The notes below the pieces were generated by a model. It had not been told where the DNA came from, made no database searches, and was given only the letters and a program-made list of their open reading frames with translations. DNA of 64,000 bases from Sphingobium sp. CR2-8 (GTDB lineage: Bacteria > Pseudomonadota > Alphaproteobacteria > Sphingomonadales > Sphingomonadaceae): NCBI RefSeq assembly GCF_035818615.1, contig NZ_JAYKZY010000001.1, positions 846,501 through 910,500 on the forward strand. Reading direction: 5' to 3'. Of this stretch, positions 36,839 to 45,747 are shown piece after piece. The translations under genes were made by a program, and so were the position numbers. Every line of letters begins with the position of its first letter. The first letter of the stretch is position 1.

Positions 36839-37417
36839 GAGCCTTCTCTCCATCAATTTTATGTTTTGAGAAAGTGTGCCACCGGCCTCTTGTAAATGCA
36901 ACTCGACAAGATGTCGCGGGCGACCGGCGCGCTGCCGCGCAAAACGGCCCGGAAAGCGGCAGAACATACCAAGACATGGCTTGGGTTATGGAGTTCGTTA
37001 GCAGCGGGGTTGGGCACCAAGATTTATCTAATGATCGGATTGATGAGCTAATGTCCGAAACTCCTAGAACTAAAGGGCACTCCTCCGCCTGTCATTGCGC
37101 TTCGTTCGCGATCGCCGGCCTGCTGGCTTGCGTCTATCACTTCTTTCACTCCGTGCCGCAGTTATACGGACAACACGCAACGCGCGACCTATGGGCAAAA
37201 ACGGTCGAGTTTGCGTGGCAGCGAAGCGCCCGGGTGCCAAAGCACCGCATTAATTGCAACCGTTCTCTCTGCGAACATTCTGGTCATACGCGTTGCAAAA
37301 TGATCGGATGCTTTGGATTGTGACCGCTGCCGCCGTCATCGATCGAGGACGTTGGCCAATAACGACGCCGGGCTGCGGAGGCTTGTTTCAGAGCAAAGCA
37401 ATGGGAGGGACCATTCG
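36839..37417. other. Divergent promoter region (AraC / TonB receptor)
   Basis: 579 bases. A plus-strand frame of about 150 codons (36874-37323) has no ribosome binding site or motif and is judged chance. The box at 37262 and TTGCAA at 37293 are the only signals recognised. Confidence 0.6.
37262..37276. promoter_or_regulatory. GTTC-N7-GAAC box upstream of TonB receptor
   Basis: GTTCTCTCTGCGAAC, 141 bases before the ATG at 37418. TTGCAA starts 16 nt after it (37293). The -10 is poor (GATTGT at 17 nt). The sequence continues ...GAACATT like the box at 1875. Confidence 0.6.
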
Positions 37418-39658
37418 ATGAGACTATCAACGTTCATGTTAACCACTTCGGTAGCGGGTATGGCGATAGGCGCTCATTGCGATCCGGCAACGGCACAGAT
37501 AGCGGCTGCGTTAACGCAGGATGCAGGCATCACAACGGTGCCAGACGAAGTAAAGAGCACTCTAGATCCTGCGACGGCGCTCGGCGCACAACAAGGCCAG
37601 GGTGACATCATTGTGACTGCGCAACGTCGCGCGGAGAATGTCCAGCGGGTTCCCCTTTCCATTACGGCGTTGAGTTCCGAGCAATTAGCGACGCAGGGCA
37701 TTCGGTCGGTTGCGGATCTGGGCGGAAAAATTCCTAGTCTCACGGTTCAGAAGTTCAATGGAATTGTCCAACCATTTCTACGTGGGATCGGCTCCAGCAC
37801 GTCGACGGCAGGTGTCGAATTGAGTGTCGCTGTTTATGTCGACGGCGTCTATTTTTCCCGCCTCCCATCTAGCTTTTTTGATTTGGCGAGCGTCGAACGC
37901 GTGGAGGTTCTTAAGGGGCCACAAGGCACTTTATTCGGTCGGAATTCGACCGGCGGCGTCATCAACGTGATCACGCGAAAGCCATCACATGATACTGAAG
38001 TAAGCGGCACGATCGGTTATGGCCGCTTTGATGCCGTTGACGGCAACCTGTATGCCACGACCGGTCTCGGAGACAGCGCGGCGATTTCACTATCCATCGT
38101 CGGGAAGACGAGCGACGGGTTTGGCAAAAACACCGCTAATGGCCATCGTTACGGCTATGAGGACAGCGTGCTTACCAACGCCAAACTCTTATGGGAGCCA
38201 TCAAGCAATACAGAAATCACGATCGCCGGATTTTATTCCTGGTCGAAGAACTCAGGAAACAAGGCCGCCTTCCCAGGCACCTCAAGCACGACGCTTACGC
38301 ACTACTATGTCGACCGAAGCGACAATGGCGTTTACACCTCTGATGAAATCGGATTTTATAATTCCATCAGCGATCCAGACCAACAAGATATATTCCACAC
38401 CTATGGAGGATCTGTCCACCTTGATCAGGACGTTGGATTTGCCAAGATCGTAAGCATTTCCGGATATTCGCATGTTTCCCAGGACAGTCAATATACCGAA
38501 TATCTTCCTGTTAAAGAATTTCTTGTTCCCGCATATGCGCGGGTCGATCTTTATACACAAGAGCTTCAACTAGTTAGCCAATCAGGATCACCACTTAATT
38601 GGATCATTGGACTTTACTATCTGAATAATAAAACAAGATACACTAAAGATACCGTCTTCGATATTCCATTGTTCTATGGAAACACGCCACTGAGTGCGCC
38701 GGCGCAGCAAAAAGTGGAAACCTACGCAGCCTTTGCCCAAGCAGGTTACCACCTGAGTTCGAGCCTGAATCTGACTGTCGGCTTTCGCTATACGTGGGAT
38801 AAAACTTCGGCCGAGGGCACTGTTGGCGGCATCCAAGTCTTTGCACCCGACACGACCAAGGTCGATAAGGCAAGCTACAAAGCTGCGCTGGACTATCAGA
38901 TAGCGCGTGACGTGATGGTCTATGGGCTGTTCGCACATGGCTTCAAATCGGGCGCTTACAACATTCTGACCTACAGTTCGACGCCGACCGCTCCCGAACA
39001 ACTCGACGACTATGAGATCGGCTTCAAATCACAATTCCTCGACAATCGGATTCGACTGAATGCTGCTGCTTTCTACTACGACATAAAGAACCCGCAGGTG
39101 CAACTCATTCAGAACGGCACTACCTTTCTGTCGAACGCCGGGGCCGCACGGGTAAAGGGCGCTGAAGCCGACTTGAGCATCAAGGCCACACAAGGGATCA
39201 CCTTTCGGGCCAGTATCGCCTACATGGATGCCAAGTATACGGATTATAAGAATGCGCCCGCAGGTCGCCCCGATTTCGTCGTTGGTGGTTCGATTCAGTT
39301 GCCAAACATCGACGCTTCCGGCAATCGCCTGCCGTTCGCAGCAAAATGGAGCTTCAACATTGGAGGCGATTTTTCCTTAGACACACCCGCGGGAAAGGTA
39401 ACGCTCACGGCGGACTGGTTCCACAATAGCGGATACACATTCGAGCCCGATCAGTTTCTGCGACAGGGCGCGTACGATCTTGTCAATGCGCAAGTGCGGA
39501 TACAGGCCAATGAGAATGTCGGGCTTCGCATCTGGGGCCGAAACCTCGCGAATGAAAGAATCGTCGCGGGCGCGGCTTCGCAATACGGATATGCGGGGTA
39601 TCCCTGGAGCCCGGCACCGCCACTGACGTTCGGTGGAGCGGTGGACTTTAAGTTTTGA
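37418..39658 (+). CDS. TonB-dependent outer-membrane receptor
   Basis: 746 aa. Signal peptide to about residue 27 (ends PATAQ), plug domain with GDIIVTAQRRAENVQRVP, VAVYVDGVYFSRLPSSFF and RVEVLKGPQGTLFGRNSTGG, then a 22-strand-type barrel with many aromatic girdle repeats, closing with the terminal GGAVDFKF (final Phe). It imports a scarce or bulky substrate across the outer membrane with TonB energy. GGGAGGGA precedes the ATG at 37418; the open frame upstream to 37313 is not used. Very close in plug sequence to the receptors at 42270 and 62733. Confidence 0.93.
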   Translation: MRLSTFMLTTSVAGMAIGAHCDPATAQIAAALTQDAGITTVPDEVKSTLDPATALGAQQGQGDIIVTAQRRAENVQRVPLSITALSSEQLATQGIRSVADLGGKIPSLTVQKFNGIVQPFLRGIGSSTSTAGVELSVAVYVDGVYFSRLPSSFFDLASVERVEVLKGPQGTLFGRNSTGGVINVITRKPSHDTEVSGTIGYGRFDAVDGNLYATTGLGDSAAISLSIVGKTSDGFGKNTANGHRYGYEDSVLTNAKLLWEPSSNTEITIAGFYSWSKNSGNKAAFPGTSSTTLTHYYVDRSDNGVYTSDEIGFYNSISDPDQQDIFHTYGGSVHLDQDVGFAKIVSISGYSHVSQDSQYTEYLPVKEFLVPAYARVDLYTQELQLVSQSGSPLNWIIGLYYLNNKTRYTKDTVFDIPLFYGNTPLSAPAQQKVETYAAFAQAGYHLSSSLNLTVGFRYTWDKTSAEGTVGGIQVFAPDTTKVDKASYKAALDYQIARDVMVYGLFAHGFKSGAYNILTYSSTPTAPEQLDDYEIGFKSQFLDNRIRLNAAAFYYDIKNPQVQLIQNGTTFLSNAGAARVKGAEADLSIKATQGITFRASIAYMDAKYTDYKNAPAGRPDFVVGGSIQLPNIDASGNRLPFAAKWSFNIGGDFSLDTPAGKVTLTADWFHNSGYTFEPDQFLRQGAYDLVNAQVRIQANENVGLRIWGRNLANERIVAGAASQYGYAGYPWSPAPPLTFGGAVDFKF

Positions 39659-39673
39659 TACTAGGACCAGACC

Positions 39674-39704
39674 GAGCGGGGCATCGCGGAAGAATACCCC
39701 GCTC
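39674..39704. terminator. Hairpin between TonB receptor and SDR
   Basis: GAGCGGGG, loop of 15, CCCCGCTC: perfect 8-bp GC-rich stem 15 bases after the receptor stop, between convergent genes. Confidence 0.65.
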
Positions 39705-39840
39705 GATATCGGTGCGTCATGCGTAAACGCGTGCAATGACCGCCCAAGTCCGCGCTCGAACTCCTGGCTCTACGGCGTGGACGGGGGACAAGCGCGGGTC
39801 AGAGGCATCGCAGGCAGCAGGATGCACCCCGCCCATCTCA

Positions 39841-40596
39841 TCAGCGCTTCACCCCGGTCCATCCTCCATCAACGATAAGCTCAATGGCGTTGATATAAGA
39901 AGCGTCATCACTCGCCAGGAACGCAACGGCAGCGGCAAGTTCCTCCGCCTGGCCGATGCGCTTCATCGGAACGCTTTCCTGGAGGACGCGCAGGAATGTA
40001 GGCCGAAGATCATCTGGGATACCAAGCTTGGGGCCCATCTCCGTTTGGATCGGTCCCGGGCTGACACTGTTGACCCGGATACCGCGCGCCGCAAACTCAC
40101 CCGCCAAGACCCGAACCAGCGCTGACGAGGCGCCCTTGGAGGCAGCATAAACGGCCGAGGCGAGCATCCCCATCTGATTGTTAACCGATGTCGTGACGAT
40201 CATGGAACCTCCATCCCGCATCACTCTGGACAGAGACTGGGCACCGAACAAAACAGCTTTCACGTTCACCGCAAACACCGCATCGAACGTTTCTTCGTCT
40301 ATATCGGCAAGAGACTGAAACTTTCCCGTACCCGCATTGAGGAAAGCGATATCCAGGCCGCCGAATGCATCGTCAACTTCGTCGGCTATCCGACGCACAT
40401 CGACCAATTTCGACGCATCCGCCTGGATGGCGACAACCTCGCCGCCCAGTTTGTCCACGGCGGCGGCAAGACGATCGGCGTTTTGCCCGGTAATGGCAAT
40501 ACGAGCCCCTTCAGCGATGAAGCGTCGTGCTGATGCGAAGCCGATGCCCGTGGTGCCCCCTGTGATGAGCGCCGTCTTGCCGTCCAGTCGTTGCAT
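39841..40596 (-). CDS. Short-chain dehydrogenase/reductase (SDR)
   Basis: 251 aa. TGGTTGIGFA cofactor loop, LNAGTG in the NNAG position, Ser in IVTTSVNN, YAASK as Y-x3-K, and the ending NAIELIVDGGWT. It heads a minus-strand group upstream of a small DUF1330 protein, a ferredoxin and a SnoaL protein, although these lie before it in transcription order (42196 to 39841). Its ATG at 40596 is 77 bases after the DUF1330 stop. Substrate unknown. Confidence 0.88.
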   Translation of the reverse strand: MQRLDGKTALITGGTTGIGFASARRFIAEGARIAITGQNADRLAAAVDKLGGEVVAIQADASKLVDVRRIADEVDDAFGGLDIAFLNAGTGKFQSLADIDEETFDAVFAVNVKAVLFGAQSLSRVMRDGGSMIVTTSVNNQMGMLASAVYAASKGASSALVRVLAGEFAARGIRVNSVSPGPIQTEMGPKLGIPDDLRPTFLRVLQESVPMKRIGQAEELAAAVAFLASDDASYINAIELIVDGGWTGVKR

Positions 40597-40673
40597 ACCA
40601 GTTTCCTCTTCTACGCCTTAACTGGAGATTTTGCCGGCCCGACGAAATTATCACTAGGCTTGCCTAGATACCG

Positions 40674-40970
40674 TCAGCCTGCAGGTGGTTTCATCGTCAT
40701 GATGAATTTTGTATCGGCGGAGGCAAAACGCAGGCCTATGACCTCTTGATACGCGTCCGAGCGGTAGAATTCGTCGAACTTTTCCTGAGATTCAAATTCG
40801 ATTATGGCCAGCCTGTTGGCAGGCTGCTCACCTTCATAGACTGTCGGTTCGCTGTCGGCTGAGAGTCGCGTCAGGTTGAACGGCTTCAACGCCTTTGCAG
40901 CGCCGGCAACATATTTCGCATACAATTCGGAGTCCTTCACTTCGACCGCCATGACGAGATAGACACTCAT
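40674..40970 (-). CDS. DUF1330 small protein
   Basis: 98 aa. The sequence AVEVKDSELYAKYVAGAAK, LAIIEFESQEKFDEFYRSDA and the end FIMTMKPPAG fit DUF1330, a dimeric alpha-beta barrel of unknown activity often found beside oxygenases. GAGGGAAAAAGAGC precedes the ATG. 116 bases downstream of the ferredoxin stop on the same strand. Confidence 0.85.
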   Translation of the reverse strand: MSVYLVMAVEVKDSELYAKYVAGAAKALKPFNLTRLSADSEPTVYEGEQPANRLAIIEFESQEKFDEFYRSDAYQEVIGLRFASADTKFIMTMKPPAG

Positions 40971-41086
40971 GCTCTTTTTCCCTCGAAGCTATCCCAGCCA
41001 GTCCCACCGATCCGCAGTCCTGCAAGCCGGCGTCCTGACGGATCGACAGACATGACGTTTGGATGTCCGATGCAGACAGCCCCTCG

Positions 41087-41407
41087 TTAACTTTGCGACA
41101 GCGGCATTGTCACGGTCAGTCCATTCAGTTCCTCGGTCATGAAGATCTGACAGCTGAGCCGGCTGGTCGGGCCTGGCTCGTGAGACACCTCCAGCAAATC
41201 GGCTTCATCGTAGGACACGGGCGGAAGCCGGTCCCACCATTCCTTCTCGACGTAGACGTGGCACGTTGCGCAACTCAGCGAGCCGCCGCATTCGCCGATC
41301 ATTTGCTCGATCCCGGCGCGCTTGCCCATCTCCATGACTGATTCGCCGACAGTGCCGTCGATCTCACTCACCTCGTCGCTCGGCAGAATGAACTTAACTA
41401 TTGGCAA
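41087..41407 (-). CDS. 2Fe-2S ferredoxin (adrenodoxin/terpredoxin type; TTG start)
   Basis: 106 aa. Cluster ligands Cys40, Cys46, Cys49 and Cys86 in the C-x5-C-x2-C...C pattern of P450-partner ferredoxins (ECGGSLSCATCH, SRLSCQIF). Start is TTG at 41407 with GGGAGG at 5 nt. It is almost collinear with the ferredoxin at 49894 (all four Cys at the same residue numbers). No P450 is adjacent, but one starts 4.3 kb away at 45748 on the same strand; it may also serve the P450 at 24096. A ferredoxin reductase was not found in the window. Confidence 0.92.
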   Translation of the reverse strand: MPIVKFILPSDEVSEIDGTVGESVMEMGKRAGIEQMIGECGGSLSCATCHVYVEKEWWDRLPPVSYDEADLLEVSHEPGPTSRLSCQIFMTEELNGLTVTMPLSQS

Positions 41408-41632
41408 GTAAACCTCCCAGTATAGACTGTATTAAACGCAAACGTCAGATTGTCCCCGACGAAACATATATTGCCCAAGCCAAACCCGAGGCCAGAACGG
41501 CTAAGTATCAGAAGCGCGGCACCGCTGGATCGGACAGTCTGGCCAAGGTCCGGATATCCCGGTAGCGAGGCCTGTCAGATCCACCTCGACCGCTCGCACA
41601 TCCAAAAGGCCTTTTTGCTTTTCGCCGTGGCT

Positions 41633-42196
41633 TCAGCCTCCAGGATTGATTCCGGCCAAGGCATCACCGCGAACGCGATCGAAAAACGCATAGGCCGCGT
41701 CGCCCTCGTCCCGGCGGCTCGTGACCAGCATTTCCGTGAGCGGTCCGATAGACTTCTCGATGACAGGATCGTGCCGGTCCTTCTCGAACAACACGAGCCG
41801 ATCGACGATCTTCCACTGCCCATCGCGCTTTTCAAACTTGTCCAGATAGCGACCGGGCGCGGTCATATCGTAGAGTCGCCCGTCTTTCATGAAGCGATAC
41901 ATTGCTATGACGTAGGACTCGCACTTGGCGGTATCACCATCAATTTCAATGTATTCATTACCCAAGAAGTGCATGCATGAAAGTATATGCCCCGCATGTC
42001 GGCCTATCACCCAATCAGCGAAATCCGCCGGAGTTCCGACAAAGGCGCCGTGATTATCTATAGCATCCGAATGATAGCAGGATATTATCAGGTCACGATC
42101 AAGACGATCAACTCCTTGGCACAATTTCACCAGGACGTCATGGATCTGCGCCCTTGCATCAATTTCACTCAGCAGCCGACCTTCGTCATTCATCAT
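41633..42196 (-). CDS. SnoaL-like / NTF2-fold protein
   Basis: 187 aa. Opening EIDARAQIHDVLVKLCQGVD, acidic loop YHSDAIDNHG, then HFLGNEYIEIDGDTAKCE and the closing FEKRDGQWKIVDRLVLFEKD. It has a C-terminal extension of about 45 residues beyond the usual 140. The ATG at 42196 has GGAG at 7 nt; the alternative ATG is the next codon. Related SnoaL proteins hydrate or isomerise; this one follows the TonB receptor gene's promoter-distal end region (receptor stop at 42270). Confidence 0.82.
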   Translation of the reverse strand: MMNDEGRLLSEIDARAQIHDVLVKLCQGVDRLDRDLIISCYHSDAIDNHGAFVGTPADFADWVIGRHAGHILSCMHFLGNEYIEIDGDTAKCESYVIAMYRFMKDGRLYDMTAPGRYLDKFEKRDGQWKIVDRLVLFEKDRHDPVIEKSIGPLTEMLVTSRRDEGDAAYAFFDRVRGDALAGINPGG

Positions 42197-42269
42197 GTGA
42201 TGTCTCCGTTCACTCTGGAATTGCGTATCGGCTCGATGTTGACACACAGGATTTTATGTCCCCAAGATC

Positions 42270-44519
42270 CTAGAATTTGAAGTCGATGGCACCACCGAAG
42301 GTAATTGGTGCTGCAGGTGTATAGATGTAACCGGCCGGTGTCGTATTGGTGCTGATCCGGTCGACATATTTCTTGTCGAGGAGATTACGTCCCCAGACAC
42401 GGAGCGCCAGATTATCGTTGAGCGAAATCTTCACCTGCCCGTTCAACAAGTCGAATGGTTTCTGACGGAGAAAGTTGTCCGGCTCCGAATAGAACCCACT
42501 ATTATGCTGGTAATCGGTGCTAATCAGCACAGTGCCGATGCCTGTCCGGAATTCATAGTCCGCACCTAATGAGCCAGTGAATTTCGAAACATAGGGCGTC
42601 TGGTTGCCATTCGCCACGACAGCCGACGCTGTCGCGCCGAATGGAGCGTTCGGATTTGGAATCCCGCTCGGTGCACAACCAACGCAAACACCGTTGATAA
42701 TCTGACCGAAGTCCTTGTACTTCGAGTCGAGGTACGCCGCCGATGCTCGCAAGGTCAGGCCCGACATCACGCGTACCTGAACATCGCCCTCCAGACCATC
42801 GACCGTCGACTTGCCGGCATTCGACAAAATAAGCGTCGGTGCTCGCGTGATTGTGACCTGCGGATCTTTGACGTTGTAATGAAAAGCCGCCAGGCTAAAG
42901 CGAACATGTCGGTCAAATAGCTCGCCTTTCAGACCGACCTCATAGGCATCCACCTGTTCCGGCTTCGCCGGTGTGCTGTTGTAGGTCAGCAAGGCGAATA
43001 CGGCCGACTTGAAACCACGATTGAATGAGACATAGCCCAGCACATCGTCCGTGAATTGATAGTCGGCCGCCGCGCGGAACGTCAGCTTTTCAGTTTTGAA
43101 TTTCCCCGGCTCCCTCAGGGGACCGAATACTGTCCCATCAGGGCGGAATAGTCCTCCATTCGCATCGATCCGGTCAATCGTGTACCGCAGACCGCCGGTC
43201 ACTTTCAGTCTGGGCAGAATTTCATAGGTGGCCTGGCCGTATGCCGCGTAGGATTTAGCGTGCTGTCTACCGAGCGAAATGAAGCCTGTCGTCCCGCCCA
43301 GCGATGCAATCGTACCCGCCGGACTAAAGAAGCGAGTCCGACTGTCGTAGGCGCTGACAGTGTTATAATAGAAAAGTCCGCCTACCCACTGGACAGGGCT
43401 TCCGCTCAACGAGGACGCCTGCAGTTCCTGCGTAAACTGACGAACGTGACCCGAAGGCGTGGCAAGGCCGTCCGCACGATCGGTGTAATCGCTGTCAGCC
43501 AGCATCTGTGCATTGGTGTCCATATATGCCGTGATGCTCTTGAGCGCGGCAAACGAAATCTCTTGCTCTGCGGTCAGAGATACACCCCACGTCGTGGCTT
43601 TCTGATAGGACTCGGAGATGGCGTCGTTCGCCTGATCGTAGAAGCCTATGATCGGCAGCGGCTGAGAATTTGGCTGCGAGGAATAGCCGCTACGGGTTCC
43701 CGGGAAAGCATTCCCAGCAAGGTTGTTTTTCGAGTATGTATAGAATCCGCCTAGAGCGACCGACGTCAGATCGGACGGGGTGACAAGAATCTTCGAACGG
43801 ACCGAGAAATTATCCTGGTAGTTTGTCCGGTTGCCAGTCGGCACAAATTTGCCGTACCCTTCGCCCTGACGACGCCCCGACAGCGAGATATCCGCGGCGA
43901 CAGTCTCGGACAAACCGGTAGTAGCATAGGCATTGGCTTCGAACGTATCGTAATTGCCATAGCCGATACTCCCTTTCATCGAAGCAACATGGGATGGATC
44001 CAGCGTGACGAGTTGAATGACGCCGCCGGACGAGTTGCGCCCAAAGAGCGTACCTTGGGGCCCTTTAAGAACTTCGATGCGGCTCAGGTTGTTCAAAGAG
44101 AACACGCCGCTCGGCAGGCGGGAATAATAGATGCCGTCAACGTAGACGCCGACACTCGCCTCGTTACCAAGGGCGGTGCCGGGATTACCGATCCCGCGCA
44201 GGAATGGCAGGGTGACCCCGTTGTTCGAACTGAGGTTTAGGCCAGGGATAACCGTCTTGACCTGTTCGAGATTGTCGAGCCCACGATTGGCAAGAGCAGC
44301 GCCGCCGATCGCAGTCACTGCGATCGGGATTTTCTGAATATTTTCTTCCCGTCGCTGCGCGGTAACGACGATGTCCTCGAGCTGGCTGTCGTTCGCGACA
44401 GATGCCGTCGATGGCAATGGCGGCTGTACCACGTCTTGAGCAGACGCGGGCGCCGCAAGCGCGATGGCCAACGAAACGAGCGAGCCTTCAAGGCAACGCG
44501 ATTTTTTTAGCTTAATCAT
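42270..44519 (-). CDS. TonB-dependent outer-membrane receptor
   Basis: 749 aa. Signal peptide to about residue 28 (APASAQ), plug with LEDIVVTAQRREENIQKIP, VGVYVDGIYYSRLPSGVF and RIEVLKGPQGTLFGRNSSGG, barrel end FGGAIDFKF. Start at 44519 with GGGAGGAACAA; the frame back to 44570 is ignored. Upstream, 180 bases away, lies the box at 44700. Transcribed toward the SnoaL, ferredoxin, DUF1330 and SDR genes, which may form its downstream operon (gap of 73 bases to the SnoaL start). Confidence 0.93.
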   Translation of the reverse strand: MIKLKKSRCLEGSLVSLAIALAAPASAQDVVQPPLPSTASVANDSQLEDIVVTAQRREENIQKIPIAVTAIGGAALANRGLDNLEQVKTVIPGLNLSSNNGVTLPFLRGIGNPGTALGNEASVGVYVDGIYYSRLPSGVFSLNNLSRIEVLKGPQGTLFGRNSSGGVIQLVTLDPSHVASMKGSIGYGNYDTFEANAYATTGLSETVAADISLSGRRQGEGYGKFVPTGNRTNYQDNFSVRSKILVTPSDLTSVALGGFYTYSKNNLAGNAFPGTRSGYSSQPNSQPLPIIGFYDQANDAISESYQKATTWGVSLTAEQEISFAALKSITAYMDTNAQMLADSDYTDRADGLATPSGHVRQFTQELQASSLSGSPVQWVGGLFYYNTVSAYDSRTRFFSPAGTIASLGGTTGFISLGRQHAKSYAAYGQATYEILPRLKVTGGLRYTIDRIDANGGLFRPDGTVFGPLREPGKFKTEKLTFRAAADYQFTDDVLGYVSFNRGFKSAVFALLTYNSTPAKPEQVDAYEVGLKGELFDRHVRFSLAAFHYNVKDPQVTITRAPTLILSNAGKSTVDGLEGDVQVRVMSGLTLRASAAYLDSKYKDFGQIINGVCVGCAPSGIPNPNAPFGATASAVVANGNQTPYVSKFTGSLGADYEFRTGIGTVLISTDYQHNSGFYSEPDNFLRQKPFDLLNGQVKISLNDNLALRVWGRNLLDKKYVDRISTNTTPAGYIYTPAAPITFGGAIDFKF

Positions 44520-44699
44520 TTGTTCCTCCCCAGAAGTTATGAAACGCTTGCCTTGAAGCCGCGATTTCAAACCGGGGGTGTGAGGCGTGATGACAATTCA
44601 TCGCCCCCCCAATTGAATGTCGCGTGCGTAGTCTTGACCTCTTCGTTGCTTCTAGGAGTAGATAAAATGAGCGCATCTCGCAACGGAGATAGCAATCTT

Positions 44700-44714
44700 G
44701 TTCTCAATGCGAAC
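44700..44714. promoter_or_regulatory. GTTC-N7-GAAC box upstream of TonB receptor
   Basis: GTTCTCAATGCGAAC. Toward the receptor (minus strand), TTGCGA (44678-44683) starts 16 nt after the box and TACTCC follows a 17-nt spacer. Almost the same sequence as the boxes at 53108 and, reversed, 11408. Confidence 0.62.
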
Positions 44715-44766
44715 ATCTATCGTAAAATTGCTGGTTTCAGGGCTCCATTTAGGCCCCGCGTGCATG

Positions 44767-45654
44767 TTACGCTGGTATATACCCGTCGAGCAGAGCATTG
44801 GTGCGGGTCTCTATACCCTCCCGGGGCGCTGGATGGGTCATGCAGTAAAGGCGATTGGCTTTGATGGCCGCGATAACCATCGGGCCGACTTCGGAGGCCT
44901 CGATACCCCGCGCCACGTCACCTGCTCCGATCAGATTGACCGCACCGCCGGCAGACGACGAAGCTTCTCCTTTCGGGACATCCCCTCGCTCCTCGGCGTA
45001 ACTGACGTATGAACGAAGTTCGGCGTCGCGTGCCTGTTCCTCGGCCGATCTCAGCCGGCCACTCTTCGATACGTTGGTGATAATATGCCCTGGGTAAAGG
45101 ATCGTGACTCCGATATTGTCAGCCTCGAGTTCCTCGCGAATGATCTCCGACAGCCCATCGACGGCGTATTTCGTCATCGTGTAAGTCGCGTTGCCCGGAA
45201 CCTTCAACAGCGTGGAGATCGACGATGTATTGACGATATGCTTTTCACCTGCAATTGCCCGCATGCGCGGTACGAAGACCTCGATGCCGTGGATCACGCC
45301 CCAGATGTTGACGCCGACCATCCATTCGAAGTCGGCATGGCTCGTGTCCCAAATGGCACGAAATGGTCGGAATGCGACCCCGGCATTGTTCACCAAAATG
45401 TGAATGTCGCCGAAAGCCTCATAGGCAGCATCGGCAAGCGCCTCGACTTCAGCCAGTTTGGCAACGTCGGTTCGTACACCGATCGCTCGGCCCCCTGCCG
45501 CAACAATCTCCGCCGCCACGGCTTCGGCATTGTGCAACTCGATGTCCGCGACCACCACGGCAACCCCGGCGTCGGCTAGCGATTGAGCAATCGCCCTGCC
45601 GATGCCGCTTCCCGCTCCCGTGACGACTGCGGCCTTTCCGTTAAGCTCTTTCAT
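44767..45654 (-). CDS. Short-chain dehydrogenase/reductase (SDR)
   Basis: 295 aa, longer than the classical 250. [12 protein letters not shown] loop, VVVADIELHN (acidic residue for NAD), NNAGVAF, NTSSIST serine, YTMTKYA as Y-x3-K, then a C-terminal extension with KANRLYCMTHPAPREGIET. AAGGA precedes the ATG. Lies between the P450 at 45748 (93 bases upstream, same strand) and the receptor promoter, so it may be cotranscribed with the P450 and oxidise its alcohol product. Confidence 0.88.
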   Translation of the reverse strand: MKELNGKAAVVTGAGSGIGRAIAQSLADAGVAVVVADIELHNAEAVAAEIVAAGGRAIGVRTDVAKLAEVEALADAAYEAFGDIHILVNNAGVAFRPFRAIWDTSHADFEWMVGVNIWGVIHGIEVFVPRMRAIAGEKHIVNTSSISTLLKVPGNATYTMTKYAVDGLSEIIREELEADNIGVTILYPGHIITNVSKSGRLRSAEEQARDAELRSYVSYAEERGDVPKGEASSSAGGAVNLIGAGDVARGIEASEVGPMVIAAIKANRLYCMTHPAPREGIETRTNALLDGYIPA

Positions 45655-45747
45655 TTTTTCATTCCTTATAATTATAGTTGTGACGCCACAGGCAGCCGAG
45701 AGGGGTCGATCATCTGCCGGTGATCGACGGCCCGTGAACGCAGAGGT

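Noticed and set aside
36874..37323. 149-codon plus-strand frame between AraC and the TonB receptor
   Set aside because: No ribosome binding site, odd composition (many His, Cys, Arg), and it overlaps the regulatory box.
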